From Enorma sp964624825 (GTDB taxonomy: Bacteria; Actinomycetota; Coriobacteriia; Coriobacteriales; Coriobacteriaceae): a DNA stretch of 54,418 nt. The translations under genes and the position numbers were made by a program. The stretch spans positions 1 to 54,418 of the forward strand of contig CAZUYD010000013.1 in the NCBI GenBank assembly GCA_964624825.1. The letters run 5' to 3'. Numbering within the stretch: position 1 is the stretch's first letter; every line of letters begins with the position of its first letter. This document shows, piece after piece, positions 36,687-46,109 of this stretch. The notes beneath the pieces were generated by a model. The model saw nothing but the letters and a program-made list of their open reading frames with translations, was not told the origin of the DNA and searched no databases.

Positions 36687-37739
36687 CTATTCCCCCGCCG
36701 GCGCGACGCCCTCGCCGATCTTTTTGCGCCACGCATTGAAAATGCCGCGGTAATCGCCCGCATCGAGCATGTCGCCGAGGGAATGCCAGAACGGGTCCTC
36801 ATTGCGGAAGATCTTGGCGAAGAACCGGAAGCCGAACCCCTCGGTCATGCGGACCATCCACGCAAACTGCTCATCCTCAGAAAGCCCCGTCGACTCCAAA
36901 AAGATTTTCTCGGACAGCTTGATGTAGTGGTCATAGGTCCGGCGGTAGATCTGCATCTGATAGTCACGGGGGAACCCGTATTTAAAGTTCGTCTTGATCA
37001 CCACGTCGAGCGCCGCCTCGACGCACTGATATTGGTTTATCTGGGGCTTCTCGGCGAGATCGTCTTTCCCGACGGGCCGGCAGTAGTTGTAGAACACCTT
37101 GTGCGAGGCCACGCAGCGCTTGGCGTAAAACAAAAACGTGTATATGTAGGTGACGTCCTCCTGGACGAACAGATTCTCGTTGAAGCGCAGGTCGTACGCA
37201 TCGATAACCGCCTTGCGATAGAAGCGCCCCCATACGCAGTAGTGCAGCGGCCCGGCATAGGGCGACAGCCCGAGCAAATACGGCACGGCCGTGTCCATAT
37301 CCTTGGTCTCGAAGGCATAATCTTCAGGCGGGGCGACCGGAGAGCACTCAATGCGCTCGTCTCCGTCGTAAATTGACCAGTTGAGGCCGCCGATCACCAA
37401 ATCGGGCTGACCGTAGCGCTGTATCTCGTCCGCCGCCTCGGCAAACGTGCCCGGCTCGATCCAATCATCGGCATCGACGAACATGACGTAGGTTCCCCGA
37501 GCAAGGGCAAGCCCCGTGTTGCGGGAGCCGGAAAACCCCTTGTTCTGCTGATGCACCACCCGGATGCGCGCATCCTGCGCGGCATATGCATCGCAGAGCG
37601 CCGCAGACGAGTCCTGCGACCCATCATCCACGAGCACGAGCTCCCAATCCTCAAAATCCTGGCTCATGATGCTCTCGACGCACCGGGGGAGCAGGCGCTC
37701 CTCGTTGTACAGGTTTACGACAACCGAAAGCAGCGGCAT
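36687..37739 (-). CDS. Family-2 glycosyltransferase
   Basis: This 350-residue GT-A enzyme starts LSVVVNLYNEERLLPRCVES, has LVDDGSQDSS, GSRNTGLALARG and FVDADDWIEPG. The middle region (YCVWGRFYRKAVIDAYDLRF) resembles the one at 26957, and both belong to a recognisable subgroup with long acceptor-recognition C-terminal domains. It is not membrane-anchored. It lies between the other GT and the sugar importer. Confidence 0.9.
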   Translation of the reverse strand: MPLLSVVVNLYNEERLLPRCVESIMSQDFEDWELVLVDDGSQDSSAALCDAYAAQDARIRVVHQQNKGFSGSRNTGLALARGTYVMFVDADDWIEPGTFAEAADEIQRYGQPDLVIGGLNWSIYDGDERIECSPVAPPEDYAFETKDMDTAVPYLLGLSPYAGPLHYCVWGRFYRKAVIDAYDLRFNENLFVQEDVTYIYTFLFYAKRCVASHKVFYNYCRPVGKDDLAEKPQINQYQCVEAALDVVIKTNFKYGFPRDYQMQIYRRTYDHYIKLSEKIFLESTGLSEDEQFAWMVRMTEGFGFRFFAKIFRNEDPFWHSLGDMLDAGDYRGIFNAWRKKIGEGVAPAGE

Positions 37740-37772
37740 GATGACACTCCCGATACCCTGAATCCACTCACA

Positions 37773-37808
37773 CCTGAACGCGCGCTCAGGCGCCTGACAC
37801 GTTCAGGG
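37773..37808. repeat. Nested inverted repeat between glycosyltransferase genes
   Basis: CCTGAACG and CGTTCAGG bracket a perfect 12-base palindrome TCAGGCGCCTGA (37786-37797). The structure could be a transcript hairpin or a regulator site in the 132-base gap. The rest of the gap shows no gene. Confidence 0.45.
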
Positions 37809-37871
37809 TACCGTGCTCAAAAACGCAATCTATGGAGGGCATCGACAACAAACGGCCCCCCAATCTGTCGC

Positions 37872-38861
37872 TTAACCTGATTGCCCCACGTTTCCGCCCC
37901 CATATGACCGAGCATACGCAAGCGCCTCGCCCAGCTCCGCTTGGAACGCCGGGGGGTAGTCGCCAAAGCACGACGCATACGATCCATAGTGCACCGCCTC
38001 CCGACACAGACGCCCCAGGTCGGCCGCAAGGGCGCGATTTGCCGGATGACGATCGGCGGCCGATCGGGCAGGCCCGATCAGCTGCGCCGCCGCACGAAAC
38101 CGATCCTTCTGCGCATAGCGCAACGCGGCGGGGCAATCCGTCCGCTCAAGCGCGCGGCACATCTCATCGAAGGCGTCGAGCTCACTCAGCATCGCCCGGC
38201 TAAACGAGGGCGTTTCGGTTTTCGCGCGGTAGACATAGTCCGCGGGGCTCCCGCGAAACACCACGCCCGTGCAGCGCAGCAGATACCAGAAGACGAAGAG
38301 CCTATCCTCGTTGAACGCGATGCCATCGCGATACCGCAGGGGCTCGCCCTGCTCGATGAGCTCCCGATCAAAGACCTTGTTCCACACGTACCCCTGGTAC
38401 ATGAGATCGTTGGAGAACAAGCTCACCAGAAACGACTCCGCTGTCATGCGCCGCACGTCATGGCCCAGGTGCTCGGTGCCGTGCATGAAGGAGCCCGTCT
38501 CATCCACGACGCGGTACCCGCATACCCCCAGCGCGCCCGCCGCCGCGAGCGAGGAGAGCGAGGCGAGCCAGGTGGTCTCGGGACGGTCGTCGACATCGGA
38601 GAAGACGACCCATCGCCCGCAGGCGCGCGCGAGCCCCGCATTCCGCGCAGCCGACACCCCGCCGTGCGGAATGCGCACGGCACGGAAGCGCTGATCGGTG
38701 TCAGCGGCTGCGCGACAGGCGTCCCACGAGCCGTCTGTAGATCCGTCATCCACGAACAGCGCCTCGAAACGACGCTCCGTCTGCGCGCGGAGGATCCGCG
38801 CGATGTCGGGGACCGCATCCTCGGCGTTGTACACCGGCACGATAACGCTGATCGGCGTCAT
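37872..38861 (-). CDS. Family-2 glycosyltransferase
   Basis: This 329-residue GT-A enzyme has SVIVPVYNAEDAVPDIARIL, FVDDGSTDGSWDAC, GVSAARNAGLARACG and VVFSDVDDRP. It starts four bases before the ATP-grasp stop (ATGA overlap), so translation is coupled. It is probably a sugar transferase in the same glycan pathway as the other two family-2 enzymes. Confidence 0.9.
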   Translation of the reverse strand: MTPISVIVPVYNAEDAVPDIARILRAQTERRFEALFVDDGSTDGSWDACRAAADTDQRFRAVRIPHGGVSAARNAGLARACGRWVVFSDVDDRPETTWLASLSSLAAAGALGVCGYRVVDETGSFMHGTEHLGHDVRRMTAESFLVSLFSNDLMYQGYVWNKVFDRELIEQGEPLRYRDGIAFNEDRLFVFWYLLRCTGVVFRGSPADYVYRAKTETPSFSRAMLSELDAFDEMCRALERTDCPAALRYAQKDRFRAAAQLIGPARSAADRHPANRALAADLGRLCREAVHYGSYASCFGDYPPAFQAELGEALAYARSYGGGNVGQSG

Positions 38862-39937
38862 GAGGCAGACGCCTCGCTATCCCCTTCACGGTCCAAGGCG
38901 GCAGCGCACGTGGTGCCCACCGCCTCCTCTATCTCGCGCTTCAACCCCTTTCCCAGCGTTTCCTGAGCAGGGCCAAAGCCGCCATCGGGATTCCCCTCAA
39001 CGACGATCCAACGACCGTCGTCCGTAAGGGCCCAATCCCAGTTGACCAGCCTGATGCCCGGAAAGAGGCGCATCGCCGCACGGGCTGCGCGACGAAGCTC
39101 TTCCCAACGGGGCACGCGGAACCCCTCGAAAGCAACCCCCGTATCCGGATGGGCGGGAAACACCTCGTGGAAATGAGTCGTAGCAGGGCGGTTCACGATG
39201 CCCGTATCCACATCGACGGCGGCCATCAGACCCCAATCGTTGTCATTCATCGCATCGCCCCTGCCGCAGCGCAGGATGGCGGCGACCATGCGCACCGCGC
39301 CGTCAGCGGATACGGCGAGCACGGTGCGGACCGTGTTGACGCTGGCGGGATGCAGTGAGCGCAGTGCGCTGTCTTGGAAGATGTACTCTTCGACCAGGTA
39401 CTCCCCCGTCTGAAGCTGCGCGCGCAGCGCATCTCGATCACAGCGGGCAACGTCAACGACCGCCATGCCGGAGCCATAGCCACCGCGCCTGGGCTTGACC
39501 ACCACGCGGGAGCACTGCTCAAGCAGCTGCTCGAGATCGTCCCGGTTGTCTGGGTTCGGGGCGAGCGTCCGCCGTCCGAGCAGCGAGGCGAAGCGCTGCG
39601 CGAAAGCCCCCCGATCCCGCAAGAGCGCCATCGAATCGGCATCGTTGCAGGCCCGGCAGAGCGCGGCGTACTCCGCGCGCGTGACATAGGAGCTCCGCGC
39701 GGCGGCATCCTGCTCGTAAAAGCGGTACTTGAGGTAGTCCATCGGCTCGACGCGCGCCGGCCCCCGCGTCGCCGCGAAGTCCTGCCAAAGATCATCGAGC
39801 GCACCGGCTTCGATGCGCCCCGCGAGATCAGGGAACCACTGGGCGCAGCGCATGAAGGCAAGCCGGAGATCCGCCGCCTCCTCGTCACTCAGGCGCTGTG
39901 CGACCGACGGGTCCGCCTTGTGCCAGCCCGTCACCAT
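38858..39937 (-). CDS. Sugar-transfer-associated ATP-grasp protein
   Basis: This 359-residue protein resembles the ATP-grasp family associated with sugar-transfer loci. Landmarks are VVVKPRRGGYGSGMAVV (nucleotide-binding lysine), YLVEEYIFQDSALRSLHPASVN and LFPGIRLVNWDWALTDDGRWIVVEGNPDG with the metal-binding Asn. Such enzymes are thought to form amide or ester-like bonds on glycan precursors; the chemistry is not established. It overlaps both neighbours. Confidence 0.8.
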   Translation of the reverse strand: MVTGWHKADPSVAQRLSDEEAADLRLAFMRCAQWFPDLAGRIEAGALDDLWQDFAATRGPARVEPMDYLKYRFYEQDAAARSSYVTRAEYAALCRACNDADSMALLRDRGAFAQRFASLLGRRTLAPNPDNRDDLEQLLEQCSRVVVKPRRGGYGSGMAVVDVARCDRDALRAQLQTGEYLVEEYIFQDSALRSLHPASVNTVRTVLAVSADGAVRMVAAILRCGRGDAMNDNDWGLMAAVDVDTGIVNRPATTHFHEVFPAHPDTGVAFEGFRVPRWEELRRAARAAMRLFPGIRLVNWDWALTDDGRWIVVEGNPDGGFGPAQETLGKGLKREIEEAVGTTCAAALDREGDSEASAS

Positions 39938-40899
39938 CGCTCGTCCATCGTGCCGCGGGCGTCGGCCGCTGACGCCTCGTCGCAGGGCAGCTGCAGCATA
40001 TCTCCCAGCTCCCGGTCGTAGCGCTCGGGCTCCAAAAACATCGTGCCCCCACAGGGGTAGAAGGTGAACTCCGAGAAATACGGATGGCCTTGAACCTCGT
40101 AGAAATCAACCCGCACGAACGGAACGTCGGCTGCGCGAGCCAGGAGCTCGGCCGCCTGGCGCATCGAGGCAAACGAGTCCGGCATCCGCGTGTCCTCAGG
40201 CACATCGGGGTAGTCCCGCCGCTTGAAGGGGGCGCGTCTCCCCTCCCGGTCGAAAAACGAGACGGCGCCGGTATCGAAGTCTCCCAGCCCGCGCGATAGG
40301 CACACGTACGCGACCCGCCCGTTCATGCACATGAACTTGTAGTCTGCGGGACGTGCGCCTCCGCCATCATCGATGAGCTCCTCGCAGATGACGCGAGGGC
40401 GCTCGCACCGGTACGCCCATTCACGCGAGCGGCGGTAGAAGTTCGTCTTGAGCGTCTTGGCGAGCGTGCGACGCGCCGCGTCTCGATCGAGCGCCGCCGC
40501 GTCGCGACACAGAACCGCCCCGCCATAGCCGTTGGTGCATTTGAGCACGAAGCGCTCGGGCAGACGGCTGAAATCTATCTGGTCGGGGGTGTCCCAGCTC
40601 CCCAGCAGCGGTATCAGCCAATCCGCGCCCAGGTGCTGCGCCACGAAATCGCGCGCCTCGTACTTGTCGGCGAGCAGGCGGTAGATGTCGCGGTGATCAT
40701 TCACCTTGATCCAGGCGATCTTTTCGTTGAAGCCTCGGGGATGGGCGATGTCCAGGCGCTTTCCAGAATAGGCCCAATACTGAAGCTTGAGATAGGGGGC
40801 ATCTCCCAACCATGAGAAGACCCCCTTCTCGAAAAGCGGCAGCAGCAGCCATGAGGGACGGTCGCGAACCGCATCCCAGAACACATCTCCGCTCAACAC
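39931..40899 (-). CDS. TupA-like ATP-grasp protein
   Basis: This 322-residue protein matches the TupA-like ATP-grasp family, named for a teichuronopeptide enzyme that adds amino acids to a cell-wall polymer. It has LQYWAYSGKRLDIAHPRGFNEKIAW shown as a landmark, FVLKCTNGYGGAVLC, VICEELIDDGG and YKFMCMNGRVAYV. The start is GTG at 40899, overlapping the fusion gene stop by seven bases. Two different ATP-grasp genes side by side is a common arrangement in surface-glycan loci. Confidence 0.85.
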   Translation of the reverse strand: MLSGDVFWDAVRDRPSWLLLPLFEKGVFSWLGDAPYLKLQYWAYSGKRLDIAHPRGFNEKIAWIKVNDHRDIYRLLADKYEARDFVAQHLGADWLIPLLGSWDTPDQIDFSRLPERFVLKCTNGYGGAVLCRDAAALDRDAARRTLAKTLKTNFYRRSREWAYRCERPRVICEELIDDGGGARPADYKFMCMNGRVAYVCLSRGLGDFDTGAVSFFDREGRRAPFKRRDYPDVPEDTRMPDSFASMRQAAELLARAADVPFVRVDFYEVQGHPYFSEFTFYPCGGTMFLEPERYDRELGDMLQLPCDEASAADARGTMDERW

Positions 40900-42893
40900 G
40901 ATGCCGCGCCTCGCTCACCCACCGATAAAGACGCCTCGCAGATGGCGACGGCGAAGACATAGCGTCTCCCCGGTACCAACCCAACGCGAATACGGCTCAT
41001 GCCGATCAGCTCCATGTGCTCGCCCGTCAATCCGAAGCAGCGCACCTCTCCCCGATGGGCGTCCGCAATGAAGTCGCCAGGCGAGCGTACGTCCCCGTCG
41101 AACAGGACCTCCAAGTCATGCAGGCGCGCACGCATCCGCTCTGTCGCATGGGTCGCCTCATAGCGCCGAACCAGCGGCGCCACGCTTTTGACCGCGGCCT
41201 CCTTGATCGAGAACAACGATGTCGCCAGGACAGGCCTGGTCTCCTCCGGCACGCGCTCGATCATGCGCAGCTCGTTATCGGTGAAGAGGAATCGGTAGAA
41301 GCGCTCGTAATCGCAGTCAAGCCTGAAATCACGCGTATTGGCCAAGTCGATTCCCACGCCCGCAAGCCGGGAGCCCTCGGAGGGAACCGCGGCGAGCGCG
41401 CAGGCGTAGGCGTCTTCATCGGTAATGCTTATCAGCACGTCTTCCGAGTAGAGATCCGCATCATAGGTGCCATCCGCGTAAACGGTCGCAACGTAGGGAG
41501 CGTGATGACGGTCATGCAGCAGGCGGCTGCTTGGATCGCCGCTCGTCTCCTCAAGAACCCGGCAAATCGCGCGCTCGCCCACCTCGGCGGTCGAGACGTC
41601 GCGAGCGGTCACGAGCTCCCACGAGCGGGCGATCTGCGGAGTGAGCACATCCCGACACAACTGTCGCCCACAGGACAGGAGACCCGCCGATGCCTGCAGC
41701 TCATCGTCGGCACGCGCCCCGTCAGACGTTCCCGAGGCCGCTTCCGCAGACGCGGCGTCAGCCGCCGCCTCATCCTGCTTTCCGTCCTCAATGTCCAGCG
41801 CGTCGAGATACTCGGCGACGAGCCACGCAGGCGTCGTCAAGTTCGGATCGATGTAGTCGACGGACCGGTGAACGCGCTCGGCGACCTCGTTCCAGCATAG
41901 GTCGTTGATGTTGTACAGGGGATGCGCGGCGAAGTCGGCGGGGTCTCTGAGTATGGCCTTCAAATCCAGAGCCAGCGATGTGCCGAAACGGTTCCATGAG
42001 AACTCGCGATACCTCATGGCCTCTCTCAGCTCGTCACGAATGACCTGCGCCATCTCGGGTCTTGCATCGGGCGCGGCGGCGAAGAAGCGCGCGACCAGAT
42101 TGTCCAGACGAAAGTGCAGATAGGTCATGTAGAGGCGCTTGTACTGCTCGGGATTGCTCTCGAGGAAGCGACGGATGAAGTCGTATTCGCCGCGCATCGC
42201 ATAGAACTGCTTGAGGTCGGTCGCCTTCGTTGAGGCGCCGGGGTTGTCGACGCGATAGCAGTACAGCGCGCGATGCACGTAGACGACGCGCTTGGCCCAC
42301 GCAAGCGTCTGGAACCAGAAGCCATTATCCTGAAACGCCGCTCCGGGGGACTCGCTATGCCTGATGCTTCGCTCGTTCAAAAACGACCGGCGGTAGATTC
42401 CCTGCCAGTTCATGGGGATCGGATAATACAGCGCGGTCGTCGTCGTGGAATCGTGCACCGGACCGTAGAAGCGCCGATCGGGACAGGCCTGCATATAGGT
42501 GTAGGAACGGCTCTCCCCCTCGCCCGTGAAGGTCCAGTAATCACCACGGACCACGTCGGCATCCGTCTCGCATGCCCGACGGTACAGCGTCTCCAGCATC
42601 TCGGGCATCATCAGGTCGTCTGACTCAAGAATCGCCACGTAATCGCCGATGGCATGGTCGATTCCCGTGTTCATCGCCTTGCCCGACCCGCCGTTCTCTT
42701 GGCGAATCACGCGCATGCGCGCATCAACGGCAGCGTAGCGCGCCAAGATCTCCGGCGTGCTGTCCGTCGAACCGTCATCGACAACGACGAGCTCGAAGTC
42801 GTCAAACGTCTGGCCAAGAGCGCTGTCCAGGCTCTCCTCCAGATACCGCTCAGCGTTATACGCTGGCATCACAACCGATAGCTTCGGCCCCAT
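40893..42893 (-). CDS. Glycosyltransferase-phosphopantetheinyl transferase fusion
   Basis: This 666-residue protein has an N-terminal family-2 glycosyltransferase (about 1-330: SVVMPAYNAERYLEESLDSA, VVDDGSTDST, SGKAMNTGIDHA, ILESDD). A linking region follows, with an acidic low-complexity patch around residues 375-400. The C-terminal domain reads as a 4'-phosphopantetheinyl transferase: GVGIDLANTRDF (GID near 512), FTDNELR, and SIKEAAVKS (KEAxxK near 561). That domain would convert apo carrier proteins to the holo form. The start at 42893 follows GAGG; an earlier ATG (42905) has a weaker site. The fusion links sugar transfer with carrier-protein activation and is followed by two ATP-grasp genes. 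Confidence 0.85.
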   Translation of the reverse strand: MGPKLSVVMPAYNAERYLEESLDSALGQTFDDFELVVVDDGSTDSTPEILARYAAVDARMRVIRQENGGSGKAMNTGIDHAIGDYVAILESDDLMMPEMLETLYRRACETDADVVRGDYWTFTGEGESRSYTYMQACPDRRFYGPVHDSTTTTALYYPIPMNWQGIYRRSFLNERSIRHSESPGAAFQDNGFWFQTLAWAKRVVYVHRALYCYRVDNPGASTKATDLKQFYAMRGEYDFIRRFLESNPEQYKRLYMTYLHFRLDNLVARFFAAAPDARPEMAQVIRDELREAMRYREFSWNRFGTSLALDLKAILRDPADFAAHPLYNINDLCWNEVAERVHRSVDYIDPNLTTPAWLVAEYLDALDIEDGKQDEAAADAASAEAASGTSDGARADDELQASAGLLSCGRQLCRDVLTPQIARSWELVTARDVSTAEVGERAICRVLEETSGDPSSRLLHDRHHAPYVATVYADGTYDADLYSEDVLISITDEDAYACALAAVPSEGSRLAGVGIDLANTRDFRLDCDYERFYRFLFTDNELRMIERVPEETRPVLATSLFSIKEAAVKSVAPLVRRYEATHATERMRARLHDLEVLFDGDVRSPGDFIADAHRGEVRCFGLTGEHMELIGMSRIRVGLVPGRRYVFAVAICEASLSVGERGAASC

Positions 42894-43111
42894 CTGCAAC
42901 CTCATTCTCTGCGCCGCATCGTACCTTCATCCTTATGATTCATGCGTCCGCGCGCGAATTCCTCATCTGCGGCAACTAAGAATCGATGGAGGTCTTCGTC
43001 TGCCGGTCACACCGCGCGTGATCGCGGCGACAGCGCGCATGGCCTGCCGGCCATCGAGCCACGGTGTCTCATGGGGACCCTTCACCTGCGGGCATCTGGC
43101 AATCCCAGCAC

Positions 43112-44311
43112 CTACGCGTCGTTACCGCGCGAGGCCCTCCACTTCACCTCTATCCGCACGGGAGAACCATGCAGATAGCGCCAAATCGTGATGGCGATGC
43201 GCAGACGAAAGCGCACCGTGGAATCCCCCAGGTCCACATCGAGAAGCTCGGAGATCCGCTTGACGCGGTACTTGAGCGTGTTGACATGAATGCACATCTT
43301 CTCGGCGGTCGTCTTCAAGCTCTCCCCGAACACCAAGTAATTAGCGAGCGTATCGATGAGCTCCGGCTTATCGAGTATGGGCTTGAGCACATGCTCCATA
43401 TGCTCACGCAGATGCGTTTTGGGCTGCCTGAGGAGCAATATGTGCGCATACCAGTCATCGTAGAAGCTAATGAGCTCGTTCGCCTCAAGCGTCGTGAGGA
43501 GCTCCGCAAGTTTGACGGCATTGGAGAAGCTCCGAGAGAAATCCCGTATCTCAGATGCGAGCGTTCCAACCCACACCATCCATTTAATATTCGTGAGCCG
43601 GCGCACCAACGCGACCGTCTTCGTCACGCGCGTGCGCAGCTCGTGCCATTCCTCATCGTTTCGAACGGGAACGAAGCATACGGTGTACAGGCCGTTTTCA
43701 GAGAAGCCGAGACAGGGAACGTCCTTATATGCCAGCTCGCGATTCAGAAGGCTCTGCATCGTCGACGCATCGATCTCAGCCTGCAGGGGATCTTTGGTCT
43801 CAAGATTGCGATCACATACGAACAGGCAGATGTAGCGGTAATCAGGCCGATAGCCAAACATCTCCGCCATGGTCACCGACGGCTCGTAACTGTCGGAATA
43901 GCACACCGTTCTCAGCCATTCCTCAGAGCGCTGGGACTCATCGAAGTTCCGAGCCACCACCGAGGCAAATCGTTTTGAGAAGCTGATGACGTTCAGGTTG
44001 CCGGGGATTTGAATGACAGGCAGGCCCTCGCGGTCGCACAGCGCGATGCTCTCCTCATCAAGCGGGCTTCCCTGGGCAGAGATCACGATACCGGCCGGCT
44101 CGTATGACAGCACGCGTTGCACATAGGCACAAAACGAGGAGATCTCGACGTTTCCCGTGTACAGCAGGAGCAGCCCGGGCATGATCCAGTTATCGAACTG
44201 AAGATGCGTGTCAGGAACGCACCACGTGACATCTCGATCGCGTCCCCTACCCCCTGCGACTATGCGGGCGCCCGCCATAAGCGGCAAGCACATCAGATCA
44301 TCGACTACCAT
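43112..44311 (-). CDS. PucR/CdaR-family transcriptional regulator
   Basis: This 399-residue regulator has an N-terminal PucR-like domain (about 1-130, GARIVAGGRGRDRDVTWC), a central GGDEF-related part, and the C-terminal helix-turn-helix of the PucR family (MCIHVNTLKYRVKRISELL). It lies between the hydrolase operon and the glycan operon in the same direction. PucR/CdaR members usually activate catabolic genes in response to a small metabolite. The ribosome site is weak. It is a candidate regulator for either operon. Confidence 0.88.
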   Translation of the reverse strand: MVVDDLMCLPLMAGARIVAGGRGRDRDVTWCVPDTHLQFDNWIMPGLLLLYTGNVEISSFCAYVQRVLSYEPAGIVISAQGSPLDEESIALCDREGLPVIQIPGNLNVISFSKRFASVVARNFDESQRSEEWLRTVCYSDSYEPSVTMAEMFGYRPDYRYICLFVCDRNLETKDPLQAEIDASTMQSLLNRELAYKDVPCLGFSENGLYTVCFVPVRNDEEWHELRTRVTKTVALVRRLTNIKWMVWVGTLASEIRDFSRSFSNAVKLAELLTTLEANELISFYDDWYAHILLLRQPKTHLREHMEHVLKPILDKPELIDTLANYLVFGESLKTTAEKMCIHVNTLKYRVKRISELLDVDLGDSTVRFRLRIAITIWRYLHGSPVRIEVKWRASRGNDA

Positions 44312-44475
44312 ATACGCCCATCACCACGCCATCGCCGCACGAAACCATGTATGTCTGGTATTCCCCGCAAACCGCGCGCAAAACACATGAGGGGATTAGA
44401 TTTTTGGATGTGCACATACGCCGCGGCTTGCCCGCGAACTTTTGGGGACCATGCGCCGACCGCAGCAACACGCAG

Positions 44476-44509
44476 CATTCCGCCCACGCCGTAAGGCGTG
44501 GGCGGAATG
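44476..44509 (-). terminator. Perfect 15-bp hairpin
   Basis: CATTCCGCCCACGCC pairs perfectly with 44495-44509 around the loop GTAA. It lies just past the last hydrolase gene and should end the hydrolase operon before the PucR gene. There is no U-run. Confidence 0.65.
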
Positions 44510-44545
44510 AGGGACTGCGGTTCCTGTCACGCGCGCGTAGGCTCG

Positions 44546-45625
44546 CTACTCCTCGTTGACTTCCTCAGCAACCCACTGACGACGCAGGTCGTACGTGAAC
44601 GCGTCATGGAAGTTCTTGTCGAGCGAGTCGCTGAAGAGCTGAGCGTAATCGCACTTATCAGGCGCAAGCTCGGCGTAATTGAGGGCGGCGTGGCCCGATC
44701 CGCCCCACACGTGGAGATCGGTGTAGACCCCCGCCTGAATCAGCTTCGACACATACTGCAGAACGGGGTCCACCGACACGTCGTTCTCACCCGTGTGGAT
44801 GAAGTGCGGGGGAAGGCCCACGCAATCCTCGACGGTCGCATGGTTGGCAAACATCTCAGGCGTGACCGATGCGGGGTTGGCCTTGTCCAGACCCAGCCAC
44901 AGCATGCTGCTCAGGTACAGGTCTTCACCGGCGAAGGAGAGCTCGCGCTTTGAGGACGGGTAGATCGTGCGCTCGTCGGGAATCGGGATGGTGACGATGC
45001 AGCCGCGCGGCTCGAAGCCATGATATCCGTAGCGCTTCAGACGATGGCAAGCCGCAAGCGAGAGGTGCCCGCCCGTGCTTCCGCCGTAGAGGAGGATCTT
45101 ATCCGGGTTGACGCCCAGGTCCTCGGCGTTGTCGATGATCCACTTGAAGGCGGCGTGAATGTCGTTGATCGTCTCGGGGTACCCGCCGTCGCTGTAGATG
45201 GCACGATACTTCGGCACGACCACGACCGCGCCCACGCGATCGGCGAGCGAGCGCCCATCGATCGTGAAGTCCATGCATGCGGTAAGGCCGCCGCCCGCAA
45301 GGTTGATGATGCAGGGAAGCTTACGGCGCTTCGACTCGGTGGGCCAGTACACCGTCACATGAACCGGGGTGTCCGGCTCCTCGGGGCATCCGGGAGCATC
45401 ATAGGACTTCACGCTGGGGTCATTGGGGTCGGCAGGCGGGAAATTCGCCTGCAGGCCGGCAATCATCTGGTCGCTGTAGGCCTTGCGCTCATCGAAGCTC
45501 ATGTTCGGGTTGAGCGTCGTGTCGCGCATGTTGCTGACGCCCTCCGCGCCCGCGTAGATATCCTCGATCTCAGGATGGGCCCACTTCGCGGCGTTCGAGC
45601 GATCGTTCAGCTTGTTCAGGTTCAT
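44546..45625 (-). CDS. Alpha/beta hydrolase, paralogue 1 (no ACP tail)
   Basis: This 359-residue serine-hydrolase fold of the HSL/carboxylesterase type has GGSTGG with the nucleophile S183, D282 or D286 in ENDVSVD as acid, and H312 in GGSGHAALN. The oxyanion motif HGGG is replaced by AGGG (110-113). It shares three features with its three paralogues: an N-terminal KWAHPE, GCPEEPD just before the core, and a C-terminal YDLRRQW. AAGGA precedes the ATG at 45625. It is the last gene of the operon. Substrate is unknown; esterase, thioesterase or acyltransferase are possible. Confidence 0.82.
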   Translation of the reverse strand: MNLNKLNDRSNAAKWAHPEIEDIYAGAEGVSNMRDTTLNPNMSFDERKAYSDQMIAGLQANFPPADPNDPSVKSYDAPGCPEEPDTPVHVTVYWPTESKRRKLPCIINLAGGGLTACMDFTIDGRSLADRVGAVVVVPKYRAIYSDGGYPETINDIHAAFKWIIDNAEDLGVNPDKILLYGGSTGGHLSLAACHRLKRYGYHGFEPRGCIVTIPIPDERTIYPSSKRELSFAGEDLYLSSMLWLGLDKANPASVTPEMFANHATVEDCVGLPPHFIHTGENDVSVDPVLQYVSKLIQAGVYTDLHVWGGSGHAALNYAELAPDKCDYAQLFSDSLDKNFHDAFTYDLRRQWVAEEVNEE

Positions 45626-45659
45626 CGTCTTGCTTCCTTTCGAACGTGGTTTTTCCGCA

Positions 45660-46088
45660 CTAGATGGCGAGCACCTCGGCATCATCGAGCTCCCAGTCCT
45701 CATCGCAGAGGGCCTCAACGAGCTCGTTTGCGACCTCAAGATCGGCCTCGTCGGCAACCATCACCGAGAACGAGTCCTTCTTGATGTTGTACTTCTTGCA
45801 GCTCCGCTCGGCATACAGGGCGAAATCGAGCATGTCGTCCACATCGCGCGTCGCGGGGCAGATGAAGACCACCTTGTTCTCCTTCGCGTACGCGCTCAGC
45901 GCATCCGCCAAATCGCTTCCCGGCGCAACGTCCCCCGAGGCGAGGTAGATAACGCCCGGACGCGGATTGATCGGCACGTAGTTGACCGTCGGCGGCGAGG
46001 GAATGACGACCTTCTTGGTCTCGCTCGCCGGAACCACAAGACAGCCGCCGTCAACCACATCGACTTCGACATCGGTAATATCAGCCAT
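45660..46088 (-). CDS. Small degenerate alpha/beta-hydrolase-like protein
   Basis: This is a 142-residue protein with no catalytic Ser motif. The strand-turn-helix order resembles the core of the adjacent hydrolases: GVIYLASGDVAPG aligns with the oxyanion strand, and FICPATRDVDDMLDFALYA with the strand before the nucleophile. Where the paralogues have GxSxG it has VADEA, placing Asp at the nucleophile position. GAGGAGG precedes the ATG at 46088. It lies between two hydrolase genes in the same operon. It may be a relict, a regulatory subunit, or an unrelated fold. Confidence 0.5.
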   Translation of the reverse strand: MADITDVEVDVVDGGCLVVPASETKKVVIPSPPTVNYVPINPRPGVIYLASGDVAPGSDLADALSAYAKENKVVFICPATRDVDDMLDFALYAERSCKKYNIKKDSFSVMVADEADLEVANELVEALCDEDWELDDAEVLAI

Positions 46089-46109
46089 GGTTTCCTCCTC
46101 ACTTTCCCC

